From Oceanospirillaceae bacterium (GTDB lineage: Bacteria > Pseudomonadota > Gammaproteobacteria > Pseudomonadales > Balneatricaceae), in contig JABSRB010000015.1 of assembly GCA_013215375.1 (NCBI GenBank), positions 51,071-115,070 on the forward strand: 64,000 nt of DNA. Direction: 5' to 3'. The position numbers were made by a program, and so were the translations under genes. A model generated the notes under the pieces. It saw nothing but the letters and a program-made list of their open reading frames with translations, did not search any database and was not told the origin of the DNA. Positions 9,862 through 19,768 of the stretch are shown one piece after another. How positions within the stretch are numbered: the first letter of the stretch is position 1; each line of letters starts with the position of its first letter.

Positions 9862-10776
9862 TTAGTGGGATGCGTTGAGCAAAAATTCCATCAAAGCTTT
9901 TTGTGCGTGCAATCTGTTTTCCGCTTCATCAAAGACAACACTGCTTGAGTCTTCAAGCATGTCGACACTGATCTCTTCACCGCGATGAGCGGGTAGACAG
10001 TGCATGAATAGTGCGTCGGTATTGGCCAAGCTCATTAGCGCAGGGCTTACCTGGAAATCGGCAAAGCTCTTTTCTCGCGCTTTTTGTTCTTCTTCCTGTC
10101 CCATAGAGGCCCAAACATCAGTGACAATTAAATCACTGTTGTGCACTGCATCTTTAATGTCTCTGAATATAGTGACGCGATCAGCGTTAAGCGCCATTAG
10201 TTCAGGGCTCGGGTCATAACCTTGCGGACAAGCTATGTTGAGTTTGAAATCAAGCACTTTAGCAGCGTTGATATAAGAGTGGCACATGTTGTTACCATCA
10301 CCGACCCAAGTCACTGTTTTGCCTTTAATGTCACCGCGATGTTCCCAGTAAGTTTGCATATCGGCTAACAGCTGGCAAGGGTGGTAGTCATCGGTCAACG
10401 CGTTGATAACAGGGACGCTAGAATGTTTAGCAAAATCTTCCACGGTTTTGTGGGCAAAAGTTCTGATCATGACGATATCGATCATGCTCGAGATAACTTT
10501 CGCTGAATCTTCTATGGGTTCGCCCCGACCGAGTTGAGTATCGCGGGAAGATAAAAACATTGCGTGACCACCAAATTGTGCCATGCCCGCTTCAAAGGAA
10601 ACGCGGGTACGGGTCGATGATTTCTCAAAAATCATGCCCAGCACTTTATGCGGGAAGGGGGCATAAACTTCACCCGCTCTGCGCATAGCTTTTAATTCAA
10701 TGGCACGATTGATTATTTGATGAAATTCGCTTTGGGATAAATCTAATAGCGTTAAAAAATGTCTTATCTGTTTCAT
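9862..10776 (-). CDS. argF: Ornithine carbamoyltransferase
   Basis: Catalyses carbamoyl phosphate plus ornithine to citrulline in arginine synthesis. The 304-residue length is the usual one for the shorter ArgF type. The carbamoyl-phosphate loop SSTRTR is near residue 53, the HPCQ motif near 132, and the ornithine/catalytic loop [11 protein letters not shown] near 259. It is divergent from grxD, and argG, the next step of the pathway, is 4 kb away on the plus strand. Anabolic rather than catabolic role is inferred because no arcABD genes are present. Confidence 0.95.
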   Translation of the reverse strand: MKQIRHFLTLLDLSQSEFHQIINRAIELKAMRRAGEVYAPFPHKVLGMIFEKSSTRTRVSFEAGMAQFGGHAMFLSSRDTQLGRGEPIEDSAKVISSMIDIVMIRTFAHKTVEDFAKHSSVPVINALTDDYHPCQLLADMQTYWEHRGDIKGKTVTWVGDGNNMCHSYINAAKVLDFKLNIACPQGYDPSPELMALNADRVTIFRDIKDAVHNSDLIVTDVWASMGQEEEQKAREKSFADFQVSPALMSLANTDALFMHCLPAHRGEEISVDMLEDSSSVVFDEAENRLHAQKALMEFLLNASH

Positions 10777-11100
10777 AGAAGTTTCTAATATTTACGGCCA
10801 ATAGCAAAAACAAATACGCTTAAACGTGATAGTTAAGAGATCACAGTAGTGTTGTTTAATGCAGAGGCGGGATAATGTTAAGAGAGATAGGAATACATTT
10901 ACGTATATATAACATTAAAATTTGCTGACGGCTAGGGGTTGATAATAGTGAGTTAGTGCATATATATATAACTGATATAAAGGATGCGCTAAATATGTCT
11001 AAGAAAAAAACTTGGGCTATGTTAATATCGCGCCATAAATTAATGGGTGTTAACAGTGTGCTCTTAGCACAGTCACCAAAGGTCGTATGAGAGAAAAATT
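10777..11100. promoter_or_regulatory. Divergent promoter region argF/grxD
   Basis: A 324-bp AT-rich gap between divergent genes that must hold both promoters. I see AT-rich stretches such as the TATATATATA run near 10962-10971 but no convincing ArgR box, and no ORF worth reporting. Confidence 0.4.
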
Positions 11101-11439
11101 ATGAGTGTTGCGGATACTATTAAAGAACAAATTGAATCAAACGCTATCTTACTTTACATGAAAGGTACGCCGCGTTTTCCTCAGTGCGGTTTTTCCTCTC
11201 GTACCGTTGAAGCGTTAATGGCTTGTGAAGAGCGTTTTGCTTTTATCAATATCTTAGAAAATCAAGATATTAGAACTGAGTTACCAAAAATAGCTAACTG
11301 GCCAACTTTCCCACAACTATGGGTTGACGGCGAGTTAGTAGGTGGCTGTGATATCGTATGCGAACTTGCTGAATCTGGCGAGTTGAAAGAGATCGTATCA
11401 GCTGCTGCAAAAGCTGCTGAAAAGAGCGACGACGAATAA
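11101..11439 (+). CDS. grxD: Monothiol glutaredoxin, Grx4 family
   Basis: A 112-residue CGFS-type glutaredoxin, which carries [2Fe-2S] clusters and takes part in iron-sulfur trafficking. The active site is PQCGFSSRTVEAL near residues 29-41, preceded by LYMKGTPRFP. The conserved WPTFPQLWVDGELVGGCDI segment supplies the glutathione-binding residues. The C-terminus has an Ala/Lys-rich tail. It is followed 69 bp later by a 2-Cys peroxiredoxin gene in the same direction, the order also known from Pseudomonas. Start chosen at the ATG after GAGAAAAATT. Confidence 0.95.
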   Translation: MSVADTIKEQIESNAILLYMKGTPRFPQCGFSSRTVEALMACEERFAFINILENQDIRTELPKIANWPTFPQLWVDGELVGGCDIVCELAESGELKEIVSAAAKAAEKSDDE

Positions 11440-11508
11440 ATTTTTTATTGTCGATGTGTTTTGTCGGCAATGTCTCAAACTATATCTAATAATGACGGAG
11501 AATTTAAA

Positions 11509-12111
11509 ATGGGCGTATTAGTAGGAAAGAAAGCACCGGATTTCACAGCATCAGCAGTACTAGCTGACGGTCAAATTGTCGATGGTTACAACTTTGCAGA
11601 AGCGACTAAAGGTAAGTATGCATTAGTATTCTTTTACCCATTAGATTTTACTTTTGTATGCCCATCTGAGCTGATCGCTCTAGATCACCGCATCGAAGCC
11701 TTTAAAGCGCTTAATGTTGAAGTTGTTGGTGTTTCTATCGATTCACACTTCACCCATAACGCTTGGAGAAATACTTCGGTAGATAAAGGCGGTATAGGTC
11801 AAGTTAACTACACACTAGTAGCTGATATGACACATGCTATCTGTAAAGCATACGATGTAGAAAGTGAAGGCGGCGTTGCATTTCGCGGTGCATTCATCAT
11901 CGATACTAATGGTAACGTACGCTCACAAATCGTTAACGATCTGCCATTAGGTCGTAACATGGACGAGTTGATCCGTTTGTTTGAAGCACTTCAGCATCAC
12001 GAAGAGCACGGTGAAGTTTGCCCAGCAGGTTGGAGCAAAGGCGATAAGGGAATGGATGCATCTCCTGAAGGCGTTGCTGCATACCTTTCAGCTGAGTCTG
12101 ATAAGCTGTAA
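11509..12111 (+). CDS. 2-Cys peroxiredoxin (AhpC/TSA family)
   Basis: A thiol peroxidase of about 200 residues that reduces peroxides. The peroxidatic Cys lies in FYPLDFTFVCPSE near residue 50 and the resolving Cys in EVCPAGWSKG near residue 170, so it is a typical 2-Cys enzyme. I chose the ATG at 11509 (protein begins MGVLVGKKAP), preceded by GGAG at a good distance; a TTG at 11461 would add 16 residues without a ribosome-binding site. A clear Rho-independent terminator follows. The gene lies between grxD and rnt as in Pseudomonas. Confidence 0.93.
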   Translation: MGVLVGKKAPDFTASAVLADGQIVDGYNFAEATKGKYALVFFYPLDFTFVCPSELIALDHRIEAFKALNVEVVGVSIDSHFTHNAWRNTSVDKGGIGQVNYTLVADMTHAICKAYDVESEGGVAFRGAFIIDTNGNVRSQIVNDLPLGRNMDELIRLFEALQHHEEHGEVCPAGWSKGDKGMDASPEGVAAYLSAESDKL

Positions 12112-12129
12112 TAAATGATCGTTAAAAGA

Positions 12130-12153
12130 AACCGGCAGTCGCCGGTTTTTTTT
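12130..12153 (+). terminator. Rho-independent terminator after peroxiredoxin
   Basis: Stem AACCGGC/GCCGGTT with a 4-nt loop (AGTC), followed by a run of eight T. It ends the grxD-peroxiredoxin segment. Confidence 0.9.
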
Positions 12154-12288
12154 GGTCTGTAATAAATTCTCCTTTATTTTTACTTATAGATCAGAATCTA
12201 GATGCTTTTGCGCGACGCGCTGTTAGAATGTGCTTAATTTATAAATGCATACATTAGGTACTCTCTACGTACCCATTAAGGAAATCTT

Positions 12289-12936
12289 TTGGCCAATAGT
12301 AATATTACAGAGTTAATGAAAGAGCGTTTTCGGGGCTATCTTCCCGTCGTTATCGATGTTGAAACCGCGGGTTTTAATTCCAATACCGATGCGCTGCTCG
12401 AAATTGCCGCCGTCACTTTAACGATGGATGATGAAGGTTATTTGATCGTAGATCGGAGTTTTGAGGCCAATGTAGAGCCCTTTGAAGGTGCTAATCTTGA
12501 GCAGTCAGCATTAGATTTTACCGGCATCGATCCTGAAGACCCCGATCGTGGTGCAATTCCAGAGCTTGAAGCAATGGAAATGATCTTTAAAGCAGTGCGT
12601 AAAGCCGTAAAAGCGCACGGTTGTAAAAGAGCGATCTTAGTGGGTCACAATGCCTCATTTGATCACGGTTTCGTGATGCAAGCTGCAGAGCGTTGCGACT
12701 TAAAGCGCAATCCATTCCATCCGTTTTCTACTTTCGATACCGCTGCTTTATCAGGTCTTGCCTATGGTCAGACAGTGTTAGCGCGTGGTTGTGAAATGGC
12801 GGGTATTCCCTTTGATGGGAAAAAAGCGCACTCGGCACTGTATGATACTGAAAAAACAGCAGACCTTTTTTGCTCTATCGTGAATAGATGGAAAGATCTT
12901 GGTGGTTGGGATATGGTTCTCGAACACAGTAACTAA
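12289..12936 (+). CDS. rnt: Ribonuclease T
   Basis: A DEDD-family 3'-5' exoribonuclease that trims tRNA and 5S/23S rRNA ends. Exo I is VIDVETAG (Asp and Glu), Exo II lies in [10 protein letters not shown], and Exo III is HSALYDTE. The 215-residue length equals the E. coli enzyme if translation starts at the TTG at 12289, which has AAGGA six bases upstream; the next ATG at 12316 would remove nine residues. An FRGYLPVV segment follows the start, as expected. Neighbouring motY matches the known rnt-motY linkage in Vibrio and Pseudomonas. Confidence 0.93.
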   Translation: MANSNITELMKERFRGYLPVVIDVETAGFNSNTDALLEIAAVTLTMDDEGYLIVDRSFEANVEPFEGANLEQSALDFTGIDPEDPDRGAIPELEAMEMIFKAVRKAVKAHGCKRAILVGHNASFDHGFVMQAAERCDLKRNPFHPFSTFDTAALSGLAYGQTVLARGCEMAGIPFDGKKAHSALYDTEKTADLFCSIVNRWKDLGGWDMVLEHSN

Positions 12937-13004
12937 GTTTTAAGGGTTTCAGCAGCATCGCTGAGTTCCTTATTAATGTATTTAGCGGCGAACTGGTTTT
13001 AAAA

Positions 13005-13859
13005 ATGATAGCTAGCATTAAACTGATTACCTTTGTTTTACTCGCAACTTTAATAAGTACAGCGCAAGCTATTACCTTTAGGGCTTCTATTGAAGAGTCT
13101 AAATGGGTGCTAGAGTCGTCAAAATTTGAGTGCAAGCTTTCTCAGAGTATCCCTGCATTTGGTATCGGTGAGTTTTTACACGAGGCGGGCGTTGAGCCAC
13201 TATTTACCTTAAAGCCCACCCAGCGCCTAGCGATTAAAAGAAAGGCGATGTTAGTGATAGAGGCCTCGCCTTGGCAACCAGGTATGCCCACTAATGTTAT
13301 CGGTCCTCTTGAAACTGGGCGCACCTTAAAAACCAATGCAGCTTACGCGGGTGAGATGTTAGTGTCTCTGTATAAGGGGATGTCGCCAACATTTACCGTT
13401 GATCGTTGGATGAATTCATCCGATCAGCTGCGGGTAGCATTATCTGCCGCCAACTTTAAGGCCGCTTACAGCGATTATATTAGTTGTGTGGCGGGATTGT
13501 TGCCAGCAAATTACCGTCAAGTTGCTCGTACGGCAGTGTTATTTCCGCCAGCGGCTTGGACGCTTTCTGATGCGACGCGGGAGCGGTTAGAGCTCATTGC
13601 TTTTTATGTGCAAGAAGATAAAAGTGTGACTTCGATATTTATTGATGGCCACTCCGATAGCGGCGGTAGACGTTTGTTAAACCGCGACTTATCTAAGCAG
13701 CGTGCTGAGGAAGTGACTCGTTATTTGGTTTTATTGGGGATAGAAGAGTCTATGATTACCACAAGGTATCATGGTGAACGCTACCCTGTAGTGCCTAATA
13801 CTTCTAAGTCGAATCGCGCTAGAAATCGCCGGGTAACGATACGTTTAGATAAAGAATAG
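13005..13859 (+). CDS. motY: Sodium-type flagellar stator-ring protein MotY-like, OmpA domain
   Basis: A 284-residue periplasmic protein with a signal peptide (cleavage after about residue 22, TAQA). The N-terminal domain starts FRASIEESKWVLESS and resembles MotY, which with MotX forms the T-ring that anchors sodium-driven stators. The C-terminal OmpA-like peptidoglycan-binding domain has an IDGHSDSGG motif and ends NRARNRRVTIRL. No other flagellar gene is in the window. Position between rnt and argG follows the Pseudomonas order, apart from a missing pyrC. Confidence 0.8.
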   Translation: MIASIKLITFVLLATLISTAQAITFRASIEESKWVLESSKFECKLSQSIPAFGIGEFLHEAGVEPLFTLKPTQRLAIKRKAMLVIEASPWQPGMPTNVIGPLETGRTLKTNAAYAGEMLVSLYKGMSPTFTVDRWMNSSDQLRVALSAANFKAAYSDYISCVAGLLPANYRQVARTAVLFPPAAWTLSDATRERLELIAFYVQEDKSVTSIFIDGHSDSGGRRLLNRDLSKQRAEEVTRYLVLLGIEESMITTRYHGERYPVVPNTSKSNRARNRRVTIRLDKE

Positions 13860-13996
13860 CTGTCGTTTTTTAAGAAATTTTAGTAGGTTGCCGATGAATT
13901 ATTGTGGGTTTAATTTATCCACTATATACTTCGCCCCTAATTTGTAATGTGAACTTGATAAATAAGTGTCAGGTTTTTTTGTTTGGAGCAGGATAG

Positions 13997-15223
13997 ATGT
14001 CCGATATTAAAAAAGTCGTACTCGCGTATTCTGGCGGTTTAGATACATCTGTTATCGTCCGCTGGTTACAGGAAACGTATAATTGTGAAGTGGTAACCTT
14101 TACTGCTGATCTGGGTCAGGGAGAAGAAGTAGAACCTGCCCGCGCTAAAGCTAAAGCACTCGGTGTTAAAGAGATTTATATCGATGACTTGCGCGAAGAG
14201 TTTGTTCGCGATTTTGTATTTCCGATGTTTCGCGCCAATACTGTTTATGAAGGTGAGTACCTTTTAGGTACCTCTATCGCACGTCCATTAATTTCAAAGC
14301 GCCTTATTGAAATTGCCAATGAAACTGGCGCTGATGCTATCTCTCATGGGGCTACTGGTAAAGGTAACGACCAAGTTAGATTTGAGTTAGGTGCCTATGC
14401 ACTCAAGCCTGGTGTTGAAATCATCGCACCGTGGCGTGAGTGGGATCTTACCTCTCGTGAGTCTTTAATGGCCTATTGTGAAAAACACGATATCGCCGTT
14501 GATTATGCGAAGAATAAGAAGAAATCTCCCTACTCAATGGATGCTAACTTACTGCACATCTCTTACGAGTCAGGCATTTTAGAAGATCCTTGGGTTGAAG
14601 CAGAAGAGGAGATGTGGCGTTGGACAGTGTCCCCTGAAGCGGCTCCCGACGAAGCCAGATATCTTGAGCTTAGCTATGAAAAAGGCGATATAGTTGCGAT
14701 TGATGGCGAGGCGATGAGCCCTGCTACCGTTCTGGCTAAATTGAACCAAATTGGTGGTGAACACGGTGTCGGTCGTTTAGATATCGTAGAAAATCGCTAT
14801 GTCGGCATGAAGGCACGTGGCTGCTATGAGACCCCCGGTGGCAGCATTATGCTCAAAGCGCACCGCGCAATTGAATCAATCACTTTAGATCGTGAAGCTG
14901 CGCATCTTAAAGATGAGATGATGCCGCGTTACGCGAAGATGATTTATAATGGTTTTTGGTGGTCTGAAGAGCGCAAGATGTTGCAGCAGTCTATCGATTA
15001 CAGTCAGCGCTATGTCAACGGTGAAGTTCGCATCAAGTTGTACAAAGGTAATATCAGCGTTGTTGGTCGTCGTTCCAACGATAGCTTGTTTGATGAGAAC
15101 ATAGCGACCATGGAAGATGATGCAGGTTCGTATAATCAGCAAGATGCTGAAGGCTTTATTAAGTTAAATGCCTTGAGAATGCGTATAGCCGCCAGCAAAG
15201 GCAGAAACCTGTTAGAAGATTGA
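13997..15223 (+). CDS. argG: Argininosuccinate synthase
   Basis: Joins citrulline and aspartate with ATP in arginine synthesis. The 408-residue length is standard. The ATP pyrophosphatase P-loop [11 protein letters not shown] is at residues 9-19 and the conserved [15 protein letters not shown] block near 116. [11 protein letters not shown] lies near residue 180. GGAGCAGG precedes the ATG. A strong terminator follows 10 bp after the stop. argF lies upstream on the other strand, so two successive arginine steps are near each other but not in one operon. Confidence 0.97.
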   Translation: MSDIKKVVLAYSGGLDTSVIVRWLQETYNCEVVTFTADLGQGEEVEPARAKAKALGVKEIYIDDLREEFVRDFVFPMFRANTVYEGEYLLGTSIARPLISKRLIEIANETGADAISHGATGKGNDQVRFELGAYALKPGVEIIAPWREWDLTSRESLMAYCEKHDIAVDYAKNKKKSPYSMDANLLHISYESGILEDPWVEAEEEMWRWTVSPEAAPDEARYLELSYEKGDIVAIDGEAMSPATVLAKLNQIGGEHGVGRLDIVENRYVGMKARGCYETPGGSIMLKAHRAIESITLDREAAHLKDEMMPRYAKMIYNGFWWSEERKMLQQSIDYSQRYVNGEVRIKLYKGNISVVGRRSNDSLFDENIATMEDDAGSYNQQDAEGFIKLNALRMRIAASKGRNLLED

Positions 15224-15232
15224 TATTGATGA

Positions 15233-15258
15233 AAAAGCCCGCGAAAGCGGGCTTTTTT
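15233..15258 (+). terminator. Rho-independent terminator after argG
   Basis: A 10-bp stem AAAAGCCCGC/GCGGGCTTTT closed by a GAAA tetraloop and followed by T residues. Confidence 0.95.
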
Positions 15259-15713
15259 TTGCCTTATAAATGGATTTTTTTGTATAGATACCAGCCCTGT
15301 GCTGAATTGAGTGCACTAAGCTGCTAAGCTGTGGTTAATGGTTGATATAAGTTATTAATATATAGGATATATTATTATATGTGACTGGGGTAAAAATATA
15401 AATAATGCCCAGTTTGTTAGCTGTTTATCAGTGATGAGTTATGTTAGTTTCTGTTGGCTTGTTGAATAGGAACTGAATTTTATCTGTTACATGCTTAGAT
15501 GTTGACCGATTAAGTTGATCACGAGCGGATTGGTAAGAGCTGTTGAAAAATTAGAATGTTGTTGTTCTATTTCTAATCAATAACTTGCGAAAAAATAGCA
15601 GAATTTTGATAGGTTATTGTTAAATACTTATTTTTTAACGTTCTGTATAAATTACTGCTATACCTATACTCATACCCAATAGTTAAGTAAGCAGTAATTT
15701 TCAATGATTAGGT
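15259..15713. other. Intergenic region without supported gene
   Basis: About 455 bp of AT-rich DNA between the argG terminator and the stop of the small minus-strand gene. I find no long ORF, RNA gene or clear repeat here. Confidence 0.5.
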
Positions 15714-16076
15714 TTACAGCAAAGAGTCTTCATCTGAAAGAAATGAAGTGTTTTGCTCAGATGTAGACGGCGTCGTATCATTGTGCAGCAGTGATCTAAC
15801 CACTCTACGTGACAATAGCTTTTTCTGCGCTTCACTGGGTAATTCAGTAAACATAATTATGTTCTTTTTAACTAAAAGATCGACCAAATCGTCAAGTATA
15901 CGCGCGATTTTGACGTCGGAATCGTCAAGGAATGAGTCCGGAGAAAAGTCCTCGTTGTGAGTTGAAAAAAACTTCCTCACATCGGGATGGTTATTGTCAA
16001 TAGCTTCACTTGAGCTAGAGGGAGCATCAGAGATGCTTATTATTTTACCTTCTACGTTTCTACTGGCATATAACAT
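15714..16076 (-). CDS. Small conserved protein of the type often annotated tryptophan synthase subunit beta-like
   Basis: A 120-residue acidic protein with no signal peptide. It starts MLYASRNVEGKIISIS and has a central DVKIARILDDLVDLLVKKN helix followed by ITMFTELP-like and AQKKLLSRR sequences. Proteins with this pattern occur widely in marine gammaproteobacteria and carry the misleading name tryptophan synthase subunit beta-like; they lack any PLP-enzyme motif, and I assign no function. It is divergent from the T1SS operon, with which it shares a 57-bp intergenic region, so shared regulation is possible. Confidence 0.65.
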   Translation of the reverse strand: MLYASRNVEGKIISISDAPSSSSEAIDNNHPDVRKFFSTHNEDFSPDSFLDDSDVKIARILDDLVDLLVKKNIIMFTELPSEAQKKLLSRRVVRSLLHNDTTPSTSEQNTSFLSDEDSLL

Positions 16077-16133
16077 GGTTGTAACTCGTCTATAACAGGA
16101 TGATTTACCTGATAGTATGTAGAAAAATTAAAA

Positions 16134-18263
16134 ATGGTCAAGGAAATGGATGTAATACAAGATCCTTTATTGCAATGTTTAATGCATTTAACTCAGCAAA
16201 ATCATCGCCCGCTATCAGCCGAAGCCTTACGAGAAGGTCTGCCGCTTGAAAATAACAAGCTGACGCCCAAGTTATTTGTACGCGCAGCTAAGAGAGCGGG
16301 GTTTAACTCTAAAATAGTTGAGCGCGCTCTCGTAGATATTAGCCCGTTAACGTTGCCTGCGGTATTGCTCTTAGAAAATGATGAAGCTTGTATTCTGCAA
16401 GAGATTGATGAAAATAGCGGTGAAGCGATTCTGATATTTCCCGACAGTGGCATGAAAAGAGTGGCCATGGACGCGTTGGAAAAGCAGTATGTCGGTGTTT
16501 CTATCTACTTAAATTTGGAATACCACTTTACCGAACGTGTCTCTAAAGTATTAGATCAAAAAGAGGGACATTGGTTTTGGGGGACTATCTGGCGCTCTGC
16601 CAAAATATATCGCGATGTATTGATAGCCTCTTTTTTAATCAACTTGTTTGTCCTAGCAAACCCGCTGTTTGTGATGAACGTCTATGATCGAGTGGTACCC
16701 AATTCAGCCATTGAAACACTATGGGTCCTAGCGATAGGTGTGTTTGTGGTTTACTCCTTCGACTTTGGCTTAAAAATGTTACGGGCATATTTTTTAGAAA
16801 TAGCCGGTAAGAAAGCCGATATTTTAATGTCGGCGATGTTATTTGAAAAAGTAATGAGCATGCAATATGCGCATATGCCCAAATCGGTGGGATCATTTGC
16901 CAGTAACTTACGTGAATTTGAAAGCATCAGGGGGTTTTTGAGCTCGACTACCACTACAGTATTAATTGATATTCCCTTTGCGGTTATCTTCCTGATCGTG
17001 ATGTTTTTGATCGGTGGGCCACTGGTATACGTACCTTTGGTGGCGATTCCTATCATATTAATCTATTCACTTATTGCCAGTCGAAAATTAAAAGTAACCA
17101 TTGAGCAAACCTTTGCCGCATCCGCACAGAAAAATTCTACCTTAATCGAATGTTTGACGGCGATGGAAACCGTAAAAACGCAGCGTGCTTCATCCGTTTT
17201 ACAGCTGCGTTGGGAACAGGCTGAGGGCTTTATTGCCAAGTGGAGTCTAAAAAGCAAAATGATCTCCTCTTCAGTGACTAACTTCGCGGGCTTTGTCACA
17301 CAAATGAGCTCTGTGTGTTTGGTTATTGTCGGTGTTTATCTTATCTCAGAAAGAGAGCTGACCATGGGGGCGTTGATTGCCGCCAATATCTTGTCTGGCC
17401 GCGTACTGCAACCGATGGCTCAAGTCACGGGTTTGGTCACTAGCTTCTTTCAATCCAAGACGGCGCTGACCTCTCTCAATCAAATTATGTCGCTGCCGGA
17501 TGAGCGCGCCGAGGGCAAAAATTATGTGCATCGTCCTGTATTACAGGGCAGTATTGACTTCAATGGTGTTAAATTTAGTTATCCTGAAGCTGAACAAGTA
17601 TCCTTAGATAAAGTTGATTTCTCGATTAAAAGTGGTGAAAAAATAGCTTTGATCGGGCGTATTGGCTCCGGAAAATCGACCATTGAGAAATTACTGCTAG
17701 GACTCTATAAGCCTGATGAGGGATCTGTGCGCATCGATGGCATTGATCTTAACCAAATTGACCCTGTGGATCTGCGCAGAAACATAGGTTATGTTCCTCA
17801 GGAATTGATGTTGTTTGATGGATCAGTTCGCGACAATATTATTATGGGTTCTCCTGAAATTGATGATAGTGCGCTAATTAAAGCGGCGTCTGTAGCGGGT
17901 GTCGACCAGTTTGTTAACAAGCACCCACAAGGTTTTGAAATGCCAGTAGGTGAGCGGGGATCACGGCTATCCGGAGGACAAAAGCAGGCAATTGCTATTG
18001 CCAGAGCATTAATTCACTCGCCGAATATATTGATTTTAGATGAGCCGACTAATTCCATGGATAACTCATCGGAAGATTTTTTGCGCAAACAGTTAAATGA
18101 ATATTGCAAAGACCGCACTTTAGTCTTGGTGACTCATAAAATGTCGCTGCTATCGTTGGTGGACAGAATTGTGGTTATGGATGGTGGGCGTGTCGTGGCT
18201 GATGGTCCTAAAGATGTAGTATTAGATGCTTTAAAACAAGGCCGATTGCATATACAGCGTTGA
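16134..18263 (+). CDS. Type I secretion ABC transporter (LapB/HlyB type)
   Basis: A 709-residue permease-ATPase fusion. Residues 1-130 form a C39-peptidase-like domain; the N-terminal DPLLQCLMHLTQQ region has no catalytic context, so it is a C39-like docking domain rather than a protease. A membrane domain with about six spans covers residues 160-430. The ATPase has Walker A GRIGSGKST near residue 508, signature LSGGQKQ, Walker B ILILDEPTNSMD and the switch His in VTHK. It should export a large C-terminally signalled protein such as a RTX adhesin together with the next gene and the TolC-like protein. No substrate gene is in the window. Confidence 0.88.
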   Translation: MVKEMDVIQDPLLQCLMHLTQQNHRPLSAEALREGLPLENNKLTPKLFVRAAKRAGFNSKIVERALVDISPLTLPAVLLLENDEACILQEIDENSGEAILIFPDSGMKRVAMDALEKQYVGVSIYLNLEYHFTERVSKVLDQKEGHWFWGTIWRSAKIYRDVLIASFLINLFVLANPLFVMNVYDRVVPNSAIETLWVLAIGVFVVYSFDFGLKMLRAYFLEIAGKKADILMSAMLFEKVMSMQYAHMPKSVGSFASNLREFESIRGFLSSTTTTVLIDIPFAVIFLIVMFLIGGPLVYVPLVAIPIILIYSLIASRKLKVTIEQTFAASAQKNSTLIECLTAMETVKTQRASSVLQLRWEQAEGFIAKWSLKSKMISSSVTNFAGFVTQMSSVCLVIVGVYLISERELTMGALIAANILSGRVLQPMAQVTGLVTSFFQSKTALTSLNQIMSLPDERAEGKNYVHRPVLQGSIDFNGVKFSYPEAEQVSLDKVDFSIKSGEKIALIGRIGSGKSTIEKLLLGLYKPDEGSVRIDGIDLNQIDPVDLRRNIGYVPQELMLFDGSVRDNIIMGSPEIDDSALIKAASVAGVDQFVNKHPQGFEMPVGERGSRLSGGQKQAIAIARALIHSPNILILDEPTNSMDNSSEDFLRKQLNEYCKDRTLVLVTHKMSLLSLVDRIVVMDGGRVVADGPKDVVLDALKQGRLHIQR

Positions 18264-18273
18264 GGAAGTTTAG

Positions 18274-19599
18274 ATGAGTTCGAAAGTTGAGAAAAAAGAT
18301 CTGCGCTATATGTCTAGTGTCAGTGAAGCGATGCTGGAGCAAGCGCCCACTGGTGCTAAATGGTTGCTTTGGAGTGTGGCTTTCTTTGTCGTATTGGCAA
18401 TTGTCTGGGCAAATTTGGCGGAACTAGATGAGCTGAGTCGTGGAGAAGGCGAGATTATTCCCTCTAAACAACTGCAAGTGATACAAAACTTGGAGGGGGG
18501 GATAGTGGCAGAAATTTTAGTGCGTGAGGGGGATTTGGTGGAAAAGGGCCAAGTTTTACTGCGTATTGATGACACCCGCTTTTCCAGCTCCTTTAAAGAA
18601 AATAAAGTACGTGAGTTGGAACTCATTGCTAAAGCGGCGCGCCTGAGGGCTGAATCAGAGGGTGTTGATTTTATTACTCCTAAAGATTTTCCCTACGAAT
18701 TTGAAATGTTGTTGCGTCAAGAGCGAAGCTTGTACGAAGCTAGAAAGCGAGAGCTAAATGCCAATGTGGTAGTATTCGAACAGCAGTTAAGACAAAAGCA
18801 GCAAGAGTTAGTGCAGGCAAAAAGTAAAAGAGGACAGTTAGGTCGTAGTTATAGTTTGCTCAAGCAAGAGCGTGACATGACCGCTCCACTGGTTAGAGAA
18901 GGCGTAGTGTCTGAAGTTGAGTATTTGCGTTTAAAACGTCAAGTGGTAGATTTGTCAGGGGAATTAAATAATATTCGTTTGAGCTTGCCGCGTATTCTTT
19001 CATCCCTAGATGAAACCAGAGGGATGTTAAAAGAGGCCAAATTAAAATTTCAAAGTATTGCCCGCTCTGAGCTGAATGAGACACTGTCAGAATCTGCTAG
19101 ACTTAGAGAAGCGCTAACCGGTATGCAAGACAAACTCAGACGCACCGAAGTCACCTCTCCTGTTAAAGGTACGATTAAAGAGCTGCTATTTAATACCATT
19201 AATGGCGTGGTCCAGCCCGGTGATGAAATACTTAATATCGTTCCCTGGGAAGATACCTTGTTGGTCGAGGCAAAGTTGCGCCCATCCGATATTGCCAAGG
19301 TAAAACCGGGACAGAAAGCAGTGATTAAAGTGTCGGCTTATGATTTTGGTATTTACGGTGGTGTGGATGCAATTGTGGCTACCGTATCTCCAAGTACTGT
19401 GACCAATGAGAAGGACGAGCCTTTTTATATTGTTAGGCTTACCACTGCTCAGCCGTATCTTGAAAAAGATGGCGTTAAACATCCATTAATAGCAGGTATG
19501 ACAGTATCTGTTGATATATTAACCGGTAAAAAAACAGTGATGGATTATTTGTTAAAGCCAATCTTAAAAGCGCAGCAAAAAGCATTGACAGAAAGGTAG
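18274..19599 (+). CDS. Type I secretion membrane-fusion protein (HlyD/LapC type)
   Basis: A 441-residue periplasmic adaptor with one N-terminal membrane span (residues 29-49), a biotinyl-lipoyl-like half motif (VIQNLEGGIVAEILVREGD) near residue 70, a long coiled-coil hairpin covering about 110-290, the second lipoyl half (VTSPVKGTIKELL), and a beta-barrel C-terminus. It starts 10 bp after the ATPase stop with GAGG upstream, so the two are cotranscribed. It bridges the inner-membrane ABC transporter and the outer-membrane TolC-like protein. Standard length for the family. Confidence 0.9.
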   Translation: MSSKVEKKDLRYMSSVSEAMLEQAPTGAKWLLWSVAFFVVLAIVWANLAELDELSRGEGEIIPSKQLQVIQNLEGGIVAEILVREGDLVEKGQVLLRIDDTRFSSSFKENKVRELELIAKAARLRAESEGVDFITPKDFPYEFEMLLRQERSLYEARKRELNANVVVFEQQLRQKQQELVQAKSKRGQLGRSYSLLKQERDMTAPLVREGVVSEVEYLRLKRQVVDLSGELNNIRLSLPRILSSLDETRGMLKEAKLKFQSIARSELNETLSESARLREALTGMQDKLRRTEVTSPVKGTIKELLFNTINGVVQPGDEILNIVPWEDTLLVEAKLRPSDIAKVKPGQKAVIKVSAYDFGIYGGVDAIVATVSPSTVTNEKDEPFYIVRLTTAQPYLEKDGVKHPLIAGMTVSVDILTGKKTVMDYLLKPILKAQQKALTER

Positions 19600-19768
19600 C
19601 CTGTTATTTGATCATTAATTTTGAATTAATCTTTGGCGAATACTGTATATCGCTTTAATACGTGTTAAATTAGCGTTTTTATGATATTCGTTTTTGATTT
19701 ATAACGTTTTTCTTTTTTTGTCTTACATAACGTGCAGTTTTATCCGTTAAACTTAATAGAAGCAGATA

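Noticed and set aside
10777..11100. ArgR boxes upstream of argF
   Set aside because: AT-rich segments are present, but none matches the TGAAT/ATTCA palindrome well enough.
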